Source: Schoenoplectus triqueter
Lineage: Eukaryota > Streptophyta > Magnoliopsida > Poales > Cyperaceae
Length of the DNA stretch: 31,780 nt
Direction of reading: 5' to 3'
Assembly (NCBI GenBank): GCA_964058805.1
Contig: CAXKVV010000292.1
Coordinates: 1 to 31,780, forward strand
Each line of letters begins with the position of its first letter. Position 1 is the stretch's first letter. Shown piece by piece: positions 1 through 10,494 of this stretch. The notes under the pieces were generated by a model, which saw nothing but the letters and a program-made list of their open reading frames with translations, searched no databases and had not been told where the DNA came from. Made by a program: the position numbers and the translations under genes.

Positions 1-1300
1 ATGATCTGTTGCCACTATATGTAGCACTTGGATGGTGCCAGAAGTGTCATTTTAATTCATTTGCACTAATATATAAAATTGAAAAGAAGAGAAATTAAAA
101 ACAAAACCAAACATAAGGAAGGGTCGTGGCAGCTTGGCTATAGCGGCGGAGTTCAACCCAGTTAGTAACAAATTCTGAACTCATCTCCTCTCCTCAAATC
201 CAATTATCCAGTGCCACCACACTATCGTTTTCTTTTGGGCCAACACTACAATTCGTCTCTTCCACTGATTACCACGCGTCCCTTTACTATTTTGTTCAAG
301 ACTTCAAGCATCAATATTCAATCATGAGTACGAAGAGTGTATGACCCTCTCCAATTCCCACAATCTATATATATATGGTCTTTTATCGTTAATTTTATTT
401 TAGTTTTTTTTAAACTTCAGGGAAAAAAGTACATTTAGAAATGGGTGCTCGTGAGTAAATAATATTGAAAATAATATATAATCTTTTTTAAATTATACCC
501 AAAAGAACATGATATAAATAGATAAATGGTCTTGAGTAAATGATATTGAAAAAATAATATATAATTTTTTAAGTTATAGTAGAGATGTCAATTATTGATC
601 TGATCCGATTTGATCTAATATTTTTTATCCGAATCGAGTCAGGTGAAATTCTTTGTAACTTATACCCAAAAGAACCTGCAACTTATACATCAGGTTCTTT
701 GTGAATTGTCTCATGCTCCTCCAGTATTATGATTTTTTGGGTTCTTGAAATGCATGCATATGAATTTAAAATTGGTTCAATCAAATTCAGAAAATATATT
801 TCGTTTGACGTCTTGGATGTAATCTATTTTGACATCTGAAAATAAAGGATAAATTAAAAAGAAATATAAAAAAATGTATTATAATTTTGAGCTTGGATCA
901 TATTGAATATATCAAATCAGTAAGATGTTACTCATTATTTTATAAAAGTACTTACTGACAAGATTATGTGCATGAATATCTTCATCAACGATAACAAAAT
1001 AGCATAAATTTCTCCGCTCATTTATTTCCATAAATGTCGCAGTTATCTTAAACTATGCTTATTCCAATTTAAATATCATATTATTCAATTTAAATTTTAT
1101 TTTGTTATTAGGAGATTTTATTTAATAGTTTTCTTATATGATACGGGTTTTCATTATATTATATTGAACAAAATATCTTGATGGAAAATAAAATAATTTT
1201 CTTGGTGGAAAATGGTATGTCCAGTTATTAGTGACTACAGATAATGAACCATCCAAGTGCTCTTTATGTCATCTTCGTCATATCTTATAAAAAAGTAACA
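1..1300. other. AT-rich upstream region, no gene seen
   Basis: No supported coding region. Positions about 120-350 are less AT-rich than the rest and could be promoter or leader DNA of something outside the window, but no reading frame supports this. From about 360 onward the DNA is AT-rich, with a short imperfect duplication (separate entry) and, at about 583-650, a stretch reading AGATGTCAATTATTGATC that resembles one end of the hAT-like elements listed below; no matching second end was found. Confidence 0.5.
452..578. repeat. imperfect direct repeat, ~81-bp period, two copies
   Basis: The word TGAGTAAATAATATTGAAA followed by an AT-rich tail ending in AATTATA starts at 452. It recurs at 533 as TGAGTAAATGATATTGAAAA with a similar tail ending in AGTTATA. 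The text TATACCCAAAAGAAC also occurs twice, near 496 and 660. This looks like a local duplication in non-coding DNA. Confidence 0.6.
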
Positions 1301-1379
1301 CAAAATAAAATATTGAGCAAGCCCATGCTGGCATGCTCCAGCTGTCACCGCCCTTTCTCTTTCAACTCCTCACAGCTTC

Positions 1380-1385
1380 CCGCGT
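1380..1385 (+). promoter_or_regulatory. CCGCGT motif (CM2 / CAMTA-type site) upstream of the CBF TATA box
   Basis: CCGCGT lies 18 bp upstream of the TATA box. The same CM2 motif in Arabidopsis CBF2 is the binding site of CAMTA transcription factors that aid cold induction (established knowledge). An E-box CAGCTG is also present at 1339-1344, the class of site bound by ICE1-like bHLH proteins. The motif itself is directly visible; its function here is inferred from the gene it precedes. Confidence 0.45.
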
Positions 1386-1402
1386 CAATGCCCCCCTTCC
1401 CT

Positions 1403-1409
1403 TATAAAT
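1403..1409 (+). promoter_or_regulatory. TATA box of the CBF/DREB1 gene
   Basis: TATAAAT sits 104 bp upstream of the start codon in a C-rich context (CCCTTATAAATC). Transcription would then begin near 1433-1440, giving a leader of about 75 nt that is rich in CA and CT and lacks an upstream ATG after the presumed start site. Confidence 0.65.
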
Positions 1410-1512
1410 CTCTCGCTTCTCAAATTTCACCAACATCGATCTCAATCTCTCTCACAAGCACTCACATATACAGTTACACTCATCTCAAGTTCTCTCAACT
1501 CCTAATTCATCA

Positions 1513-2166
1513 ATGGACTATTACTACTCAACTGATTCCTTTTCTCCTTCGACCTCGAACAACGACTTCACCACCATCTCCTCGGCCCCACCAAAGCGCC
1601 CTGCTGGCCGCACCAAGTTCCGCGAAACCCGCCATCCGGTCTACAAAGGTGTGCGTCAGCGCGGGCCAGCTGGTCGGTGGGTTTGTGAAGTTCGCGAACC
1701 GAATTCCAAGTCACGCATATGGCTTGGAACCTTCCCGACTGCTGAGATGGCGGCTCGGGCCCATGATGTGGCCGCCATTATTCTGCGGGGCCGCTCAGCA
1801 TGTCTGAATTTCGCTGACTCGGCACAACTGATAAACATCAATCCGGATACCATTTCGGGCCACAGAGATATTCAAAGAGCAGCCGTGCAATTCGCCGAGT
1901 ACTTCAGACCACAGGAATTGGCATCTGACGTGGCGGCGACGGATAGGTCAGGTGCAAACAATGCGGTTTATGACAATATTGGAGATTATGGTTTTGGAGG
2001 CTACGACGAGATGCCGTCCGAGGATTATTACAAGAGCATGGCCGAGGGGATGATGGTCGAGCCACCGCCAGGTCAGAGTAATGTGGGGCCCAGCAACGGA
2101 GGGTATTATTGCAATTACTGGGAAGATGGAGAAGGAAGCGGAGATGTATCTCTGTGGAATTACTAG
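1513..2166 (+). CDS. DREB1: CBF/DREB1-type AP2/ERF transcription factor
   Basis: Intronless gene for a 217-residue nuclear DNA-binding protein. The single AP2/ERF domain spans about residues 43-100 and has the DREB-type Val57 and Glu62 (domain positions 14 and 19) that favour the DRE/CRT core CCGAC over the GCC box. The CBF hallmark lies just before it (residues 27-42, [16 protein letters not shown]), and the protein ends in LWNY, close to the LWSY end of CBF proteins. The usual DSAWR motif after the domain is present only as DSAQL (residues 102-106), a notable divergence. The C-terminal half is rich in acidic, Gly and Tyr residues, as expected for an activation region. Family members drive cold, drought or salt responses. 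The start is in good context (TCATCAATGG), just upstream of a Tyr-rich N-terminus. The coding region is far more GC-rich than its flanks. Confident on family, less so on subgroup (CBF4/DDF-like possible). Confidence 0.93.
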   Translation: MDYYYSTDSFSPSTSNNDFTTISSAPPKRPAGRTKFRETRHPVYKGVRQRGPAGRWVCEVREPNSKSRIWLGTFPTAEMAARAHDVAAIILRGRSACLNFADSAQLININPDTISGHRDIQRAAVQFAEYFRPQELASDVAATDRSGANNAVYDNIGDYGFGGYDEMPSEDYYKSMAEGMMVEPPPGQSNVGPSNGGYYCNYWEDGEGSGDVSLWNY

Positions 2167-2309
2167 TCGATTCGGGCTTTTTGTTAGAATGTGTTAGAAG
2201 CTTCGTCAAATTGGTCGCATTAATGTAGGATTGCTTAATTTTTTTTTCATTTATTTCGTTTAATTAGGATAAATCTTTTTGAGGTTATTTTGGGTTTTGG
2301 TGGGCATCC

Positions 2310-2424
2310 TTGTAATTTGTTGATTTGGGTGCTTCCGCCTTCTAATTCTAGTGTTTAAAAGTTGGATTTCTTCCGCCTTCAAATCCATGTAATTTGTTGA
2401 TTTGGGTGCTTCCGCCTTCTAATC
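2310..2424. repeat. 38-bp direct repeat just downstream of the CBF gene
   Basis: TTGTAATTTGTTGATTTGGG followed by TGCTTCCGCCTTCTAAT occurs at 2310-2347 and again, nearly unchanged, at 2387-2424 (period 77). A partial third copy (TTTCTTCCGCCTTCAAATCC) lies between them. It is probably within or near the 3' untranslated region. No function is apparent. Confidence 0.75.
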
Positions 2425-3075
2425 CTTAGTTGATAATTTGGTAATCGGATTGTCTTTAATTAATTTTGTGATTTTCTTTCTGATAGGTGGCACAAGTAGC
2501 TTTGCGGTTCAAGAAATGGAGGTATCTATTGTAAATAACGGTGTTCGTTTATCAGACGGATATAATAACATTAAGTGATTGGACGGATATAATATATCAT
2601 TAAGTAATTAATCAGTATGGGGCCGATTGAATGAATTTTTACGACAATTTAATATTCAAATTATAAATATAAAAATATTTAATATTTTATTCATAATTTA
2701 GATGTTGCGTTTATTTATATTAGAACATACATAATAACATGATTATGCAATTTTTTAATGCAAAAAACTTAAAATCTCTCCTTTTAATAATCTAATATAA
2801 TTAAAAAATAAAAATTATCTTAGCGATAAAAGAAAAGCGAAATCAGTATAGATATGGCATTCTACATGATATATATATATATATATATATATACGGTATA
2901 CGTTGATATGTAGTTTTATTTTTAGTTTTAGTTTTAATGCCTTCTTTGTTTTAATTAAAGGCGTGTTTAGGATCGATGTTATATTCGCTCTGTAAGCTTG
3001 TTTGAGTAATGAATGCTTTGCCTTCGGATCAATCATCAAATGATAAAAAAGAAAGAGAAAATCATTTAAATATAG
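2425..3075. other. AT-rich intergenic DNA with short repeats
   Basis: Contains a two-copy tandem repeat beginning GACGGATATAATA at 2555 and 2582, and an (AT)n microsatellite at 2869-2893 followed by an AT-rich stretch. No gene is supported; the reading frame at 2815-3039 on the minus strand is low complexity. Confidence 0.5.
2869..2893. repeat. (AT)n dinucleotide microsatellite
   Basis: About 12 uninterrupted AT units. Expected to be length-variable; no other significance seen. Confidence 0.85.
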
Positions 3076-3083
3076 ACTATATA

Positions 3084-3799
3084 TAGGGCTGTCAATGGAT
3101 CAAATTCGAATCGGATCCCGGAGGATCCAAATGTGAATCCATTAAAAATTTATAAGATCCATATGCAGATCTGTATCCAATAAAATTTTGATAATCCAAA
3201 TGCTAATCTATATTTACTATTATAGCGGATTTCGGATCGAATTCGGATCTTATATTATAATAATATTAAAAATAGCATAATTAATATACGACAAAAGAAA
3301 AATTATTATGTTATCTTAAAATTATTTCAAACGTGACAACATTTATAATTCACATTTGCTATTATAGCAATCTTAAAATTATTTGTTTCAATCATAAATG
3401 TAGCAATAATCATTACTATTTGTTCCAACTTTCAAAACATACAATAAACATCAAATAACATAATAAAATCTACCTAATTAATACAATAACTACCATTTAA
3501 CTTTATGAATCAAGACAGAGTGAAACATAAACATTGTTCTTCAATTTAAACTAAATTGGACATGTCTATTTTATTAATTGATATATGATATAATTTTATT
3601 TATTTATCGAATTCATAGCGGATTCAAATTTGAATCTTATAAGATCTAAATGCAGATTTATTATATTAGATGGATCATTTTCTACAATTTATATGCGGAT
3701 CCAATAAACTAACAACTATATTTTAAGGATTCATATGCGAATCCATTTGTGTGAATTCAAATTGGATTTTCAAATTATGGATATTCATTGACATCCCTA
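3084..3799. mobile_element. non-autonomous hAT-like DNA transposon with 8-bp target-site duplication
   Basis: The 716-bp element has inverted ends TAGGGCTGTCAATGGAT (left) and TAGGGATGTCAATGAAT (right, read on the minus strand). It is flanked on both sides by the same 8 bp, ACTATATA (3076-3083 and 3800-3807). An 8-bp duplication and TAGGG-type ends are characteristic of the hAT superfamily. The interior is AT-rich with GGATCC/GAATCC-like words repeated toward both ends in inverted orientation, and no transposase frame is visible. It would depend on an hAT transposase encoded elsewhere. The intact duplication suggests a comparatively recent insertion. Confidence 0.85.
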
Positions 3800-3807
3800 A
3801 CTATATA

Positions 3808-5035
3808 GGGTTTGTTTGACACTCCATGGAATAGCAAAAAGTAAGAATATAATTGTTATTCTGACGAATAAATTTGCCAAATGAATTTTAAACTAAGTAG
3901 AAGAGTGTTAATCCAGTATACCAACTTATATGTGGAATATCTGATTACCTCTCGTCAGAATAATAATTATTATTTGATTATGTTGTATTATATTATTATA
4001 TTATGATTATGATTTATTAGTATTATATTATATTATCATTTATTATTATTATAATACTATGATTATTATTTTTTTATCATCACTGTTAGTATTATAATAT
4101 TATTTATTTTACTATTATTTATTATCATTCTATTATAATAATATAATTTTAGTAATATATTATTATATTATGAATATAAATATGATTACTTTATTATTAT
4201 ATTATTATAATTATGGTTATTTATTATTATGATATTATTATTATTATTATTTTATTATTATAATTATGATTATTTTTTATGATAATAATAATATTATTAT
4301 TATTTTATTATTATATTATTATAATTATGATTATTTATTATTATGATATTATTATCATTATGATGATTTTATTATTATATTATTATAATTATGATTATTT
4401 ATTATTATGATATTATTATTTTTTTATTATTATATTATTGTATAATAATTATGATTATGACAATGATTATTATTGTATATTTTGAATATTATAATATAAT
4501 ATAGTATTATATTATCATTATGGTGATAATTATATTATTATATTATAATAATTATAATTATTTATCATTATGATTATATTTTTTTATTATTATATTATTT
4601 TGATTACGACTATGATTATGATTATTATTTAATTATGTTATATTATATTAGTATATTATGATTATATTATTAAAATTATAATTATTTATTATTATTTTTA
4701 TTATGATTATGATTATAATTTTTTATTATATTATGATTATAATTATATTTATATTATATTATTTTAATTATAACTATGAATATTATTATTTATTATGATT
4801 ATGATTATGAATTATGATTATTCTATTATTATTATTTTTTTCTATTATTTTTATTATCATCATCATTGTTAGTATCATAATTATTCATATTTTAACTATT
4901 CTGATTAACAACTGTTAAACGATATTTTTGCTCTTCCGAATAGTCAAGAATATCACTCTTTTACCACTCTTCCAAAAATATACTATTCAATCACTCTTTC
5001 AAAATTACTACTTTTCTAAACCTAGTCCTTAATTT
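3808..5035. repeat. ATT-rich low-complexity expansion inside a possible decayed MITE
   Basis: From about 3968 to 4890 the DNA is almost entirely A and T in ATT/TTA/TGATTAT words. Higher-order units of 53-64 bp can be seen: the word ATAATTATGRTTATT recurs at 4207, 4260, 4321 and 4385. On the left flank, ATTGTTATTCTGACGA at about 3851-3866 is the near-perfect reverse complement of TCGTCAGAATAATAAT at 3954-3969. The right flank (about 4913-4960) carries another inverted match (ATTCTTGACTATTCGG on the minus strand). The outer ends, GGGTTTGTTTGAC and (minus strand) GGACTAGGTTTAG, are vaguely MITE-like. The tract may have grown inside such an element. Confidence 0.6.
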
Positions 5036-6580
5036 GCCACACGAAATAATAATATTTTTTATTACAAAAATGAAACTATTTGAATGTTCCAACATAATAT
5101 CCCAAATTTCCCTATCACCCGTCACAAAAAAAAAAAATACTTAAAAAAAATAGTTGATGGCTTGAAGTCTACAGTGAATGACGAGAGGAAAGAGAATGAT
5201 GTTTGACTTTGGAGACCATCAGAAAAAACGTTGGAGAAAATTTTCAGTCATTGTACTTTTGCAATAAAATATTTCATTAAAAGGACTGGATATGAAATTG
5301 TTAGGAGTGGGAAACGATCAAACAAAAATTGGCGGACGATTGAAGGGGGAAATGATCGATTAATTCGTCAACTGAGCGAATTAGTCGTCAATTTTCATCC
5401 GTGAATTACTACTCTTCGCATGAAATGTTCATGACTGTTTGGCCACCGTCAGTGAATATTCACCCCACTAAATAGTTCATTTTGGACGATTTTGCAACAC
5501 GTCCAGTAGTATCAAAATTCTAAGTTTGAATTATAAAACGGGTGGAGCCGTGGTGGAGAATTTGAATCTACAATGTGTGGGCCATATGGGGACTCACATG
5601 TAATGTAAGGTCGAAAGATATATACTTTTCACGAGATTTTAAACTTTTATAGGAAATTACATCAAAATTTTGAAAAATCAGCTTTAAAATAATAATAATA
5701 AATATTTAATATTTGTACATCACTTTTAAAATTTTAAAAACAGTGACTTAGAAAATTTTAAACACCATAAAATTTTGTATCACATAAATTTTTTATATGA
5801 AGAATTAAATGAGCATGATAAAAGAAAATTTATATATGATTTGATGTGTCTTTTTAGTTAAAAGACATAAAAACTTTACACTCCTAGAATTACACTAGTT
5901 TTACTATATATACACGCACTTAACATATTTATTATATATCTTTTTGATTTTTGAGTTTTAGATAGGGTCACCGGTACTTTATAATTTATGTGATACTTTT
6001 TTATATTTAATTTAAATTTCTTTAATAGTTCATTTTTCTTTTCTTTTTTTGCATAATTGTGGTTAGTGTCTTAATAAACATGTGTATCGTGTATTTTACA
6101 TGCTCAACATAAGATGTGTCATATCAAGTGTCAATATGTTTAGACGTATATGTTTTAAAATATCAAAATCTTAAAAATCAGAACACATGTTTAAAATATC
6201 TGACTTCTAACACGACGTTTGTGTTTACACATGTCTGTCATGTGTTGACACTTGTGCAACACACATAAATTAAAAAAAATAAAAATTATAAAAAACTCAA
6301 AACAATCAGGAAAACATGATAAAATAAAAAAATAGAAAAATTATGAAGTGCTAGACATGTCTTTATATATATTATATGTGTTACACTTACATGAATGTGT
6401 TTCAAAATGCTAAATATATGTGTTTAACTATGTCAAAATTATTTAGAAGATGAACACAAACGTTTAAAAGTACGACACAGGAATAAATCACGTGCTGACA
6501 CATATAAATACTAATAAATATCTATACATAAGTTTATACGTGTATGTTTATGTGTCAAATACATTTGCCAATTACTCAAT
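5036..6580. other. intergenic DNA, no gene seen
   Basis: No supported frame. The interval 5290-5620 shares words with 7800-7890 (GAGAATTTGAATC..., a GGGCCA word, GGACGATTGAA). The interval 6060-6560 is dominated by ACATGTGT/TGTGTTGACAC words in both orientations, which suggests an old palindromic repeat too decayed to delimit. Confidence 0.45.
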
Positions 6581-7404
6581 TCACTAATTGTGGTCTGACT
6601 GGTCTAGTGGTCATAGCTACAAGCACGACCATTTTTTTTCAGATCATTTTCTTTTGCAGAATATTTGGACAAAGCGAAGAAATTTAATCCATTTTGCTTT
6701 TAATGAAATAAATAAATATATGGTTTGCTTTTCATTGTTGGATTTTGTGCTTTGCGTTCTGATCTCAGTATGTTAACCTGGATCCTTTTCGTTAGCTCGC
6801 GATTCATCAATGTGGTTTACTAAATTAATTTGAGTCGATGACGTCGTGCAAGTATTATTGAGCTTTAATTTTGAGTAAGTTATTGCAGTGACAAAAACAA
6901 AGTTTATTGTGTGGGAGATTATAAATTTAAAATTCAGATATTATTTTTTATAGATATTAAAAAAGTTGAATATATTCGATTTTTATTTTTATTCAAAAAG
7001 ATTAAAAGAGACATTTAGAGGCGGAGATGGGGGTTAGGATCTGACCCCATGTTTTATATAAATATGCATAAAAATTATGAAAATTAATTATATTTTTATA
7101 AAAAATTATGATTGACTCTCTATAATATATTTCAATCATTTAATGTTTTGAAATTCGCCAATCAGTCTCCTTTGATTCCACCACTGAAGACATGATATCA
7201 CGAACAAATTAACATTTGTCACTTCTGGTGGTCGGGAAAGAGCCAAAATTTTAAATAGAGGAAAGCAAAAGTAAATGGATCAAAATTAAAAAAATTTCTT
7301 CAATATTAATTTACTTTTTCAGATTTTAAAAGATACAGAAAATTATAAAGATAGTTAAAAAAAAAATCTGGCGGGCTTAACTGTCCCCTGCTAGCAGTAC
7401 ATGT
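6581..7404. other. intergenic DNA, no gene seen
   Basis: Mixed AT-rich sequence. The small frame at 6588-6776 has no recognisable features. A tRNA A-box-like word near 6599 has no partner (see rejected items). Confidence 0.5.
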
Positions 7405-7412
7405 CTCAGAGT

Positions 7413-7770
7413 TAGGGGTGTCAATGGGTCGGGTCGAGTCGGGTTCGGGTCGGGTCACATTATTTTATTATTTTTTTTGATCCGATTCGAATCCGATCTG
7501 ACCCGTGTAAAATAATTAAATATAATTTTATTTAATTAAATATTATTTAATTTATAATTAATCTTAATTAATATATAACTAATGTATATTTAATATTTTA
7601 TTAGTACTAAATCATAAAATTACTTCAAAAAATATAATTAATCGGGTCGGATTGATCCGAATCTGACCCGACCCGATTCAGATAAAAAAAAATTAAATTC
7701 ATATCCAATTCATTTATTTTTAGATCATATCAGATCGGATTAACCAGTGCGATCAATAATTTACATCCTA
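7413..7770. mobile_element. second hAT-like non-autonomous element, degenerate
   Basis: The left end TAGGGGTGTCAATGGGTC is matched on the minus strand at the right end by TAGGATGTAAATTATTGATC. Inside both ends are GGGTCGGGTC / GACCCGACCC words in inverted orientation. This end structure parallels the 3084-3799 element, so it probably belongs to the same broad family. The 8 bp on each side (CTCAGAGT, GTGGGAGG) do not match convincingly, so the insertion is old or one end is misplaced. Confidence 0.6.
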
Positions 7771-7780
7771 GTGGGAGGGA

Positions 7781-9375
7781 TGTCGGAGGATTTAGATTCT
7801 AGTCGGAGCCCTGTTTGTGGTCAAGGAGAATTTGAATCGGTAATATGGGCCACAACAGACACTGGACGATTGAAAAGGTAAACATGACGGTGATGGTATT
7901 TGAAAATGATATTGTATTTGTTTACCTCTAAATAATTCGGGGAATAGTTCAAAAGAAAAATTGAAACTCGGGCTAAGTTCGAGAAGGTTCAGTATTATCA
8001 AAAAGCTCAAAAAGTCTCATTAAGCCCGAATACCTAGAAATTGGAGATAAAATTGAAAGAAATTAGAAATTTTCAGAAAAAATATTAATTATCAAAACAC
8101 AGAAAATTCGGATCTAAAACCTCATCAAAGTCAAAAATTTTAAAAACTCAAAATTTATGAGAGAATTGAATTCTCCATAAAATTATGAGAATTCTCATAT
8201 ATCATTCGATATTTTTGGAGTTACGGAAGTAGAGGAAATATGAAAATCATCAATTAATCAAATTAAATCAATTAATTAGGGCACAAAAATAATTAATTGA
8301 TGATTAATCAAGGGGTAAAAATGGAGATAAAATTGTCATAAATCTTGGCACGATTTATAAGATTTTTTATGAAATTTGATGAATTTATCAAAGAAATATT
8401 TTTTAAAAAAATCTGGAAAAGGAAAAATGGAGCTTAATATGCAAAATTAATTAAAGAGGAGTGCATCTAATTCACAAACCGAAGGAGCTGGGCCCCATGT
8501 GCCAGGGATGTTGTGCTATGGTTCACCTCGAGTTTTGTGCTCAAGGTTCATGCGAAAAAAGAAAGTGAAAAGAGTAATTTGAGCTCGACGCACATGAACT
8601 TGACTTATTGTCATTCCATTGGTCTACACGAACCGAGTGCACCCGGGAAAACCCAACCCTTGGCCTTACACCCCTCTCTCACTGTCGCATGGGGCCTTAA
8701 AAAAAAAGAGGACGGAAGCACTCTCTCTCATATATCCGACAAAATAAAAACCTATCCCAATTCACTGTCCCGATTTTCCTCAGCTTTCCTCTTCTCCGAT
8801 GGCTCCGATGGCAGCCAAGGACAAAATCCGACTAAAAGAGAGCAAACCACACTGATCAAACTCGAATCCCGACGAGTCTCACCTCCTTGAACCTGATTAT
8901 TCTATCAATTTCAACCGAAACTGAAGATATTGAGAGTATTTTCGAGCCCTAGAAGTTGGGAGGATGACCGGAGATAGTACAAATTGGAAAAGGAGATAAA
9001 GAGGAGAATGTGAGCCATGCCTCAATCAAACCAAGTGAACTCGAGGCTCATGACTAAGACATTGACCGGAGGAGGGATGCGCCAAGGGCTGACAGTGCAA
9101 GCGATGACACCTGGCCCGAAGAGTGAAGCCCAATAAGAAGAAAGGTGAAAACCGAGGCCCATGTCATGAAAGCGAGCCCGCACCAGTAAAGCCCTCACCA
9201 GCCGTACATGTACCAGTAAGCACCTCGCATCAGATTTTTGTTTTATTTGGTAGTTGTATCTATGTGCTGGCAAGCCATGTTGGCTGCCTCTAATTGGTTA
9301 GGATAATATGGGGATGGTTTTAATTGGGTGCTTGCTACCACCTCAGCCAAGAGCACCAGAGGAAACCCTAATTCA
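7781..9375. mobile_element. possible solo LTR (weak)
   Basis: The interval begins TGTCGG and ends ATTCA, so it has TG...CA borders, and both borders are flanked by AGGGA (7776-7780 and 9376-9380). The interior has features seen in plant Gypsy LTRs: an AT-rich first half with GGGGTAAAAATGGAG-type text, then a GC-richer transcribed-looking second half with CT-rich tracts. Against this, base composition and CCCTAA-type words continue across the right border, no tRNA primer-binding site follows it, and a 5-bp match can arise by chance. No second LTR was found. Confidence 0.3.
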
Positions 9376-9915
9376 AGGGATAAAACAGTAAAATTAAACC
9401 CCCTAAACCCTAATCAAACCCTAGCCTACTGCTCAAACCCCCCCAGATACAAGCAATCCCCCACCTACCTGGCCGAATAACATATGTGAAAATCTCAAGC
9501 CACCAGCAACCCCCTAGCTCAAAAAATATGTTGAAAACCCTAATATCAACAGTACCAATTTAGAGAAAACCCTAGCAGTAATACCAGCAAATCTCAAACC
9601 CTTTCAAGCCCCATCTCAGATAAGAAAATACATAGCAACTCTTAATACACTCAACCGCAATTACCCTAATCCTCCTCTCTACCACAATCCAAAAACCATA
9701 AAATAAATTAGGTTTCTCATTATTCTATGTTCTAGTTTAGTGGAAATAGTTTTCTTTTTTAGATTAAGTAGCAAGCTGATGTAAGTTTCTCTTACTGAAA
9801 TGAATAAAATAAAGTTTCAAGTTGCAAAGCTTATCGTTTTCTTTACCGTCTTAACATAATATAAGTTAGTGATTTTAGCAAAGATTCTTCCTTTTGTGTT
9901 CACTCTTTCAACTCT
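9376..9915. other. C-rich, telo-box-containing non-coding stretch
   Basis: Contains several AAACCCTA-type telo-boxes (about 9363, 9400-9423, 9538, 9566) in a C-rich, G-poor strand, then a T-rich part with AATAAAATAAAG near 9803, which resembles a polyadenylation region. No open frame of note. Could be the body of a non-coding transcript or old retroelement DNA. Confidence 0.35.
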
Positions 9916-9919
9916 GATC

Positions 9920-10320
9920 TATAAAGCAAATCAATTGCTTGTAGTAAGAGCCTTATAAATAGTGAGTTTATTATAGGATCAATGATGTCCCTCAAAGCAT
10001 AATTAATACTCAAATAATGAGGGACAGAGATTAATTTTTTTCTCTTTTAAATGCTGCATTCAAATCAATGTCCTTTTGCTATGTTCTACATGCCTTTATT
10101 TTTTTTAAAATGTCATGTCATGTTTTAGATTAATAACTACTCTCAATATTCTCTTTATCAAAATCTGCAAAGCAAGACAACTGCTTGTGGAAGATGATTA
10201 GCTTAAGTCCATAAATATACTATGAAGTCAATGAAGCCCTTCAACTATAGTGCTGTGAAGCACAATTAAGCAATAACAGGGTTGAGATTTTCCTTTTTTC
10301 TTTCTTTGCATACAAATTAG
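9920..10320. repeat. two-copy ~246-bp hairpin unit
   Basis: Copy A (from about 9920) and copy B (from about 10166) are diverged duplicates. Both open with the hairpin AAGCA...TGCTT (9924-9940; 10170-10186). Both carry a second stem at the same relative place: GTCCCTCA with TGAGGGAC in A (9987-9994 with 10018-10025), and AAGCCCT with AGGGTT in B (10234-10240 with 10278-10283), the latter enclosing GTGCT/AGCAC (10250-10263). The stem bases differ between copies but still pair. No coding potential. Confidence 0.6.
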
Positions 10321-10494
10321 TCAAGTTAAATAGAGTAAAATAATATTCTTATTTCCCTGTTGAATAGATTTTAACATAAGTGCATCTGTTGCACTGTTAC
10401 TTCATGTTTTCAATATTAAAGCATGTTCAATTTCAAACAATCTTTTATACAAGTTCTAAATAAGATTTGTTCATAATAAAAAAAAAATCAACAA

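Noticed and set aside
1244..1807. 187-residue plus-strand reading frame overlapping the CBF gene
   Set aside because: It runs through the TATA box and leader and then through the AP2 domain in another frame; it is a shadow with no recognisable domain.
6599..6625. tRNA-like A box (TGGTCTAGTGG) near 6599
   Set aside because: No B box (GGTTCGAATCC-type) and no acceptor or anticodon stem follow; a T-rich run begins where the anticodon arm would be.
8513..8890. 125-residue plus-strand frame
   Set aside because: No domain, low-complexity stretches and no promoter or splice context; it lies in the possible LTR interval.
9360..9430. interstitial telomere array
   Set aside because: Only scattered AAACCCTA telo-boxes, not a tandem CCCTAAA array.
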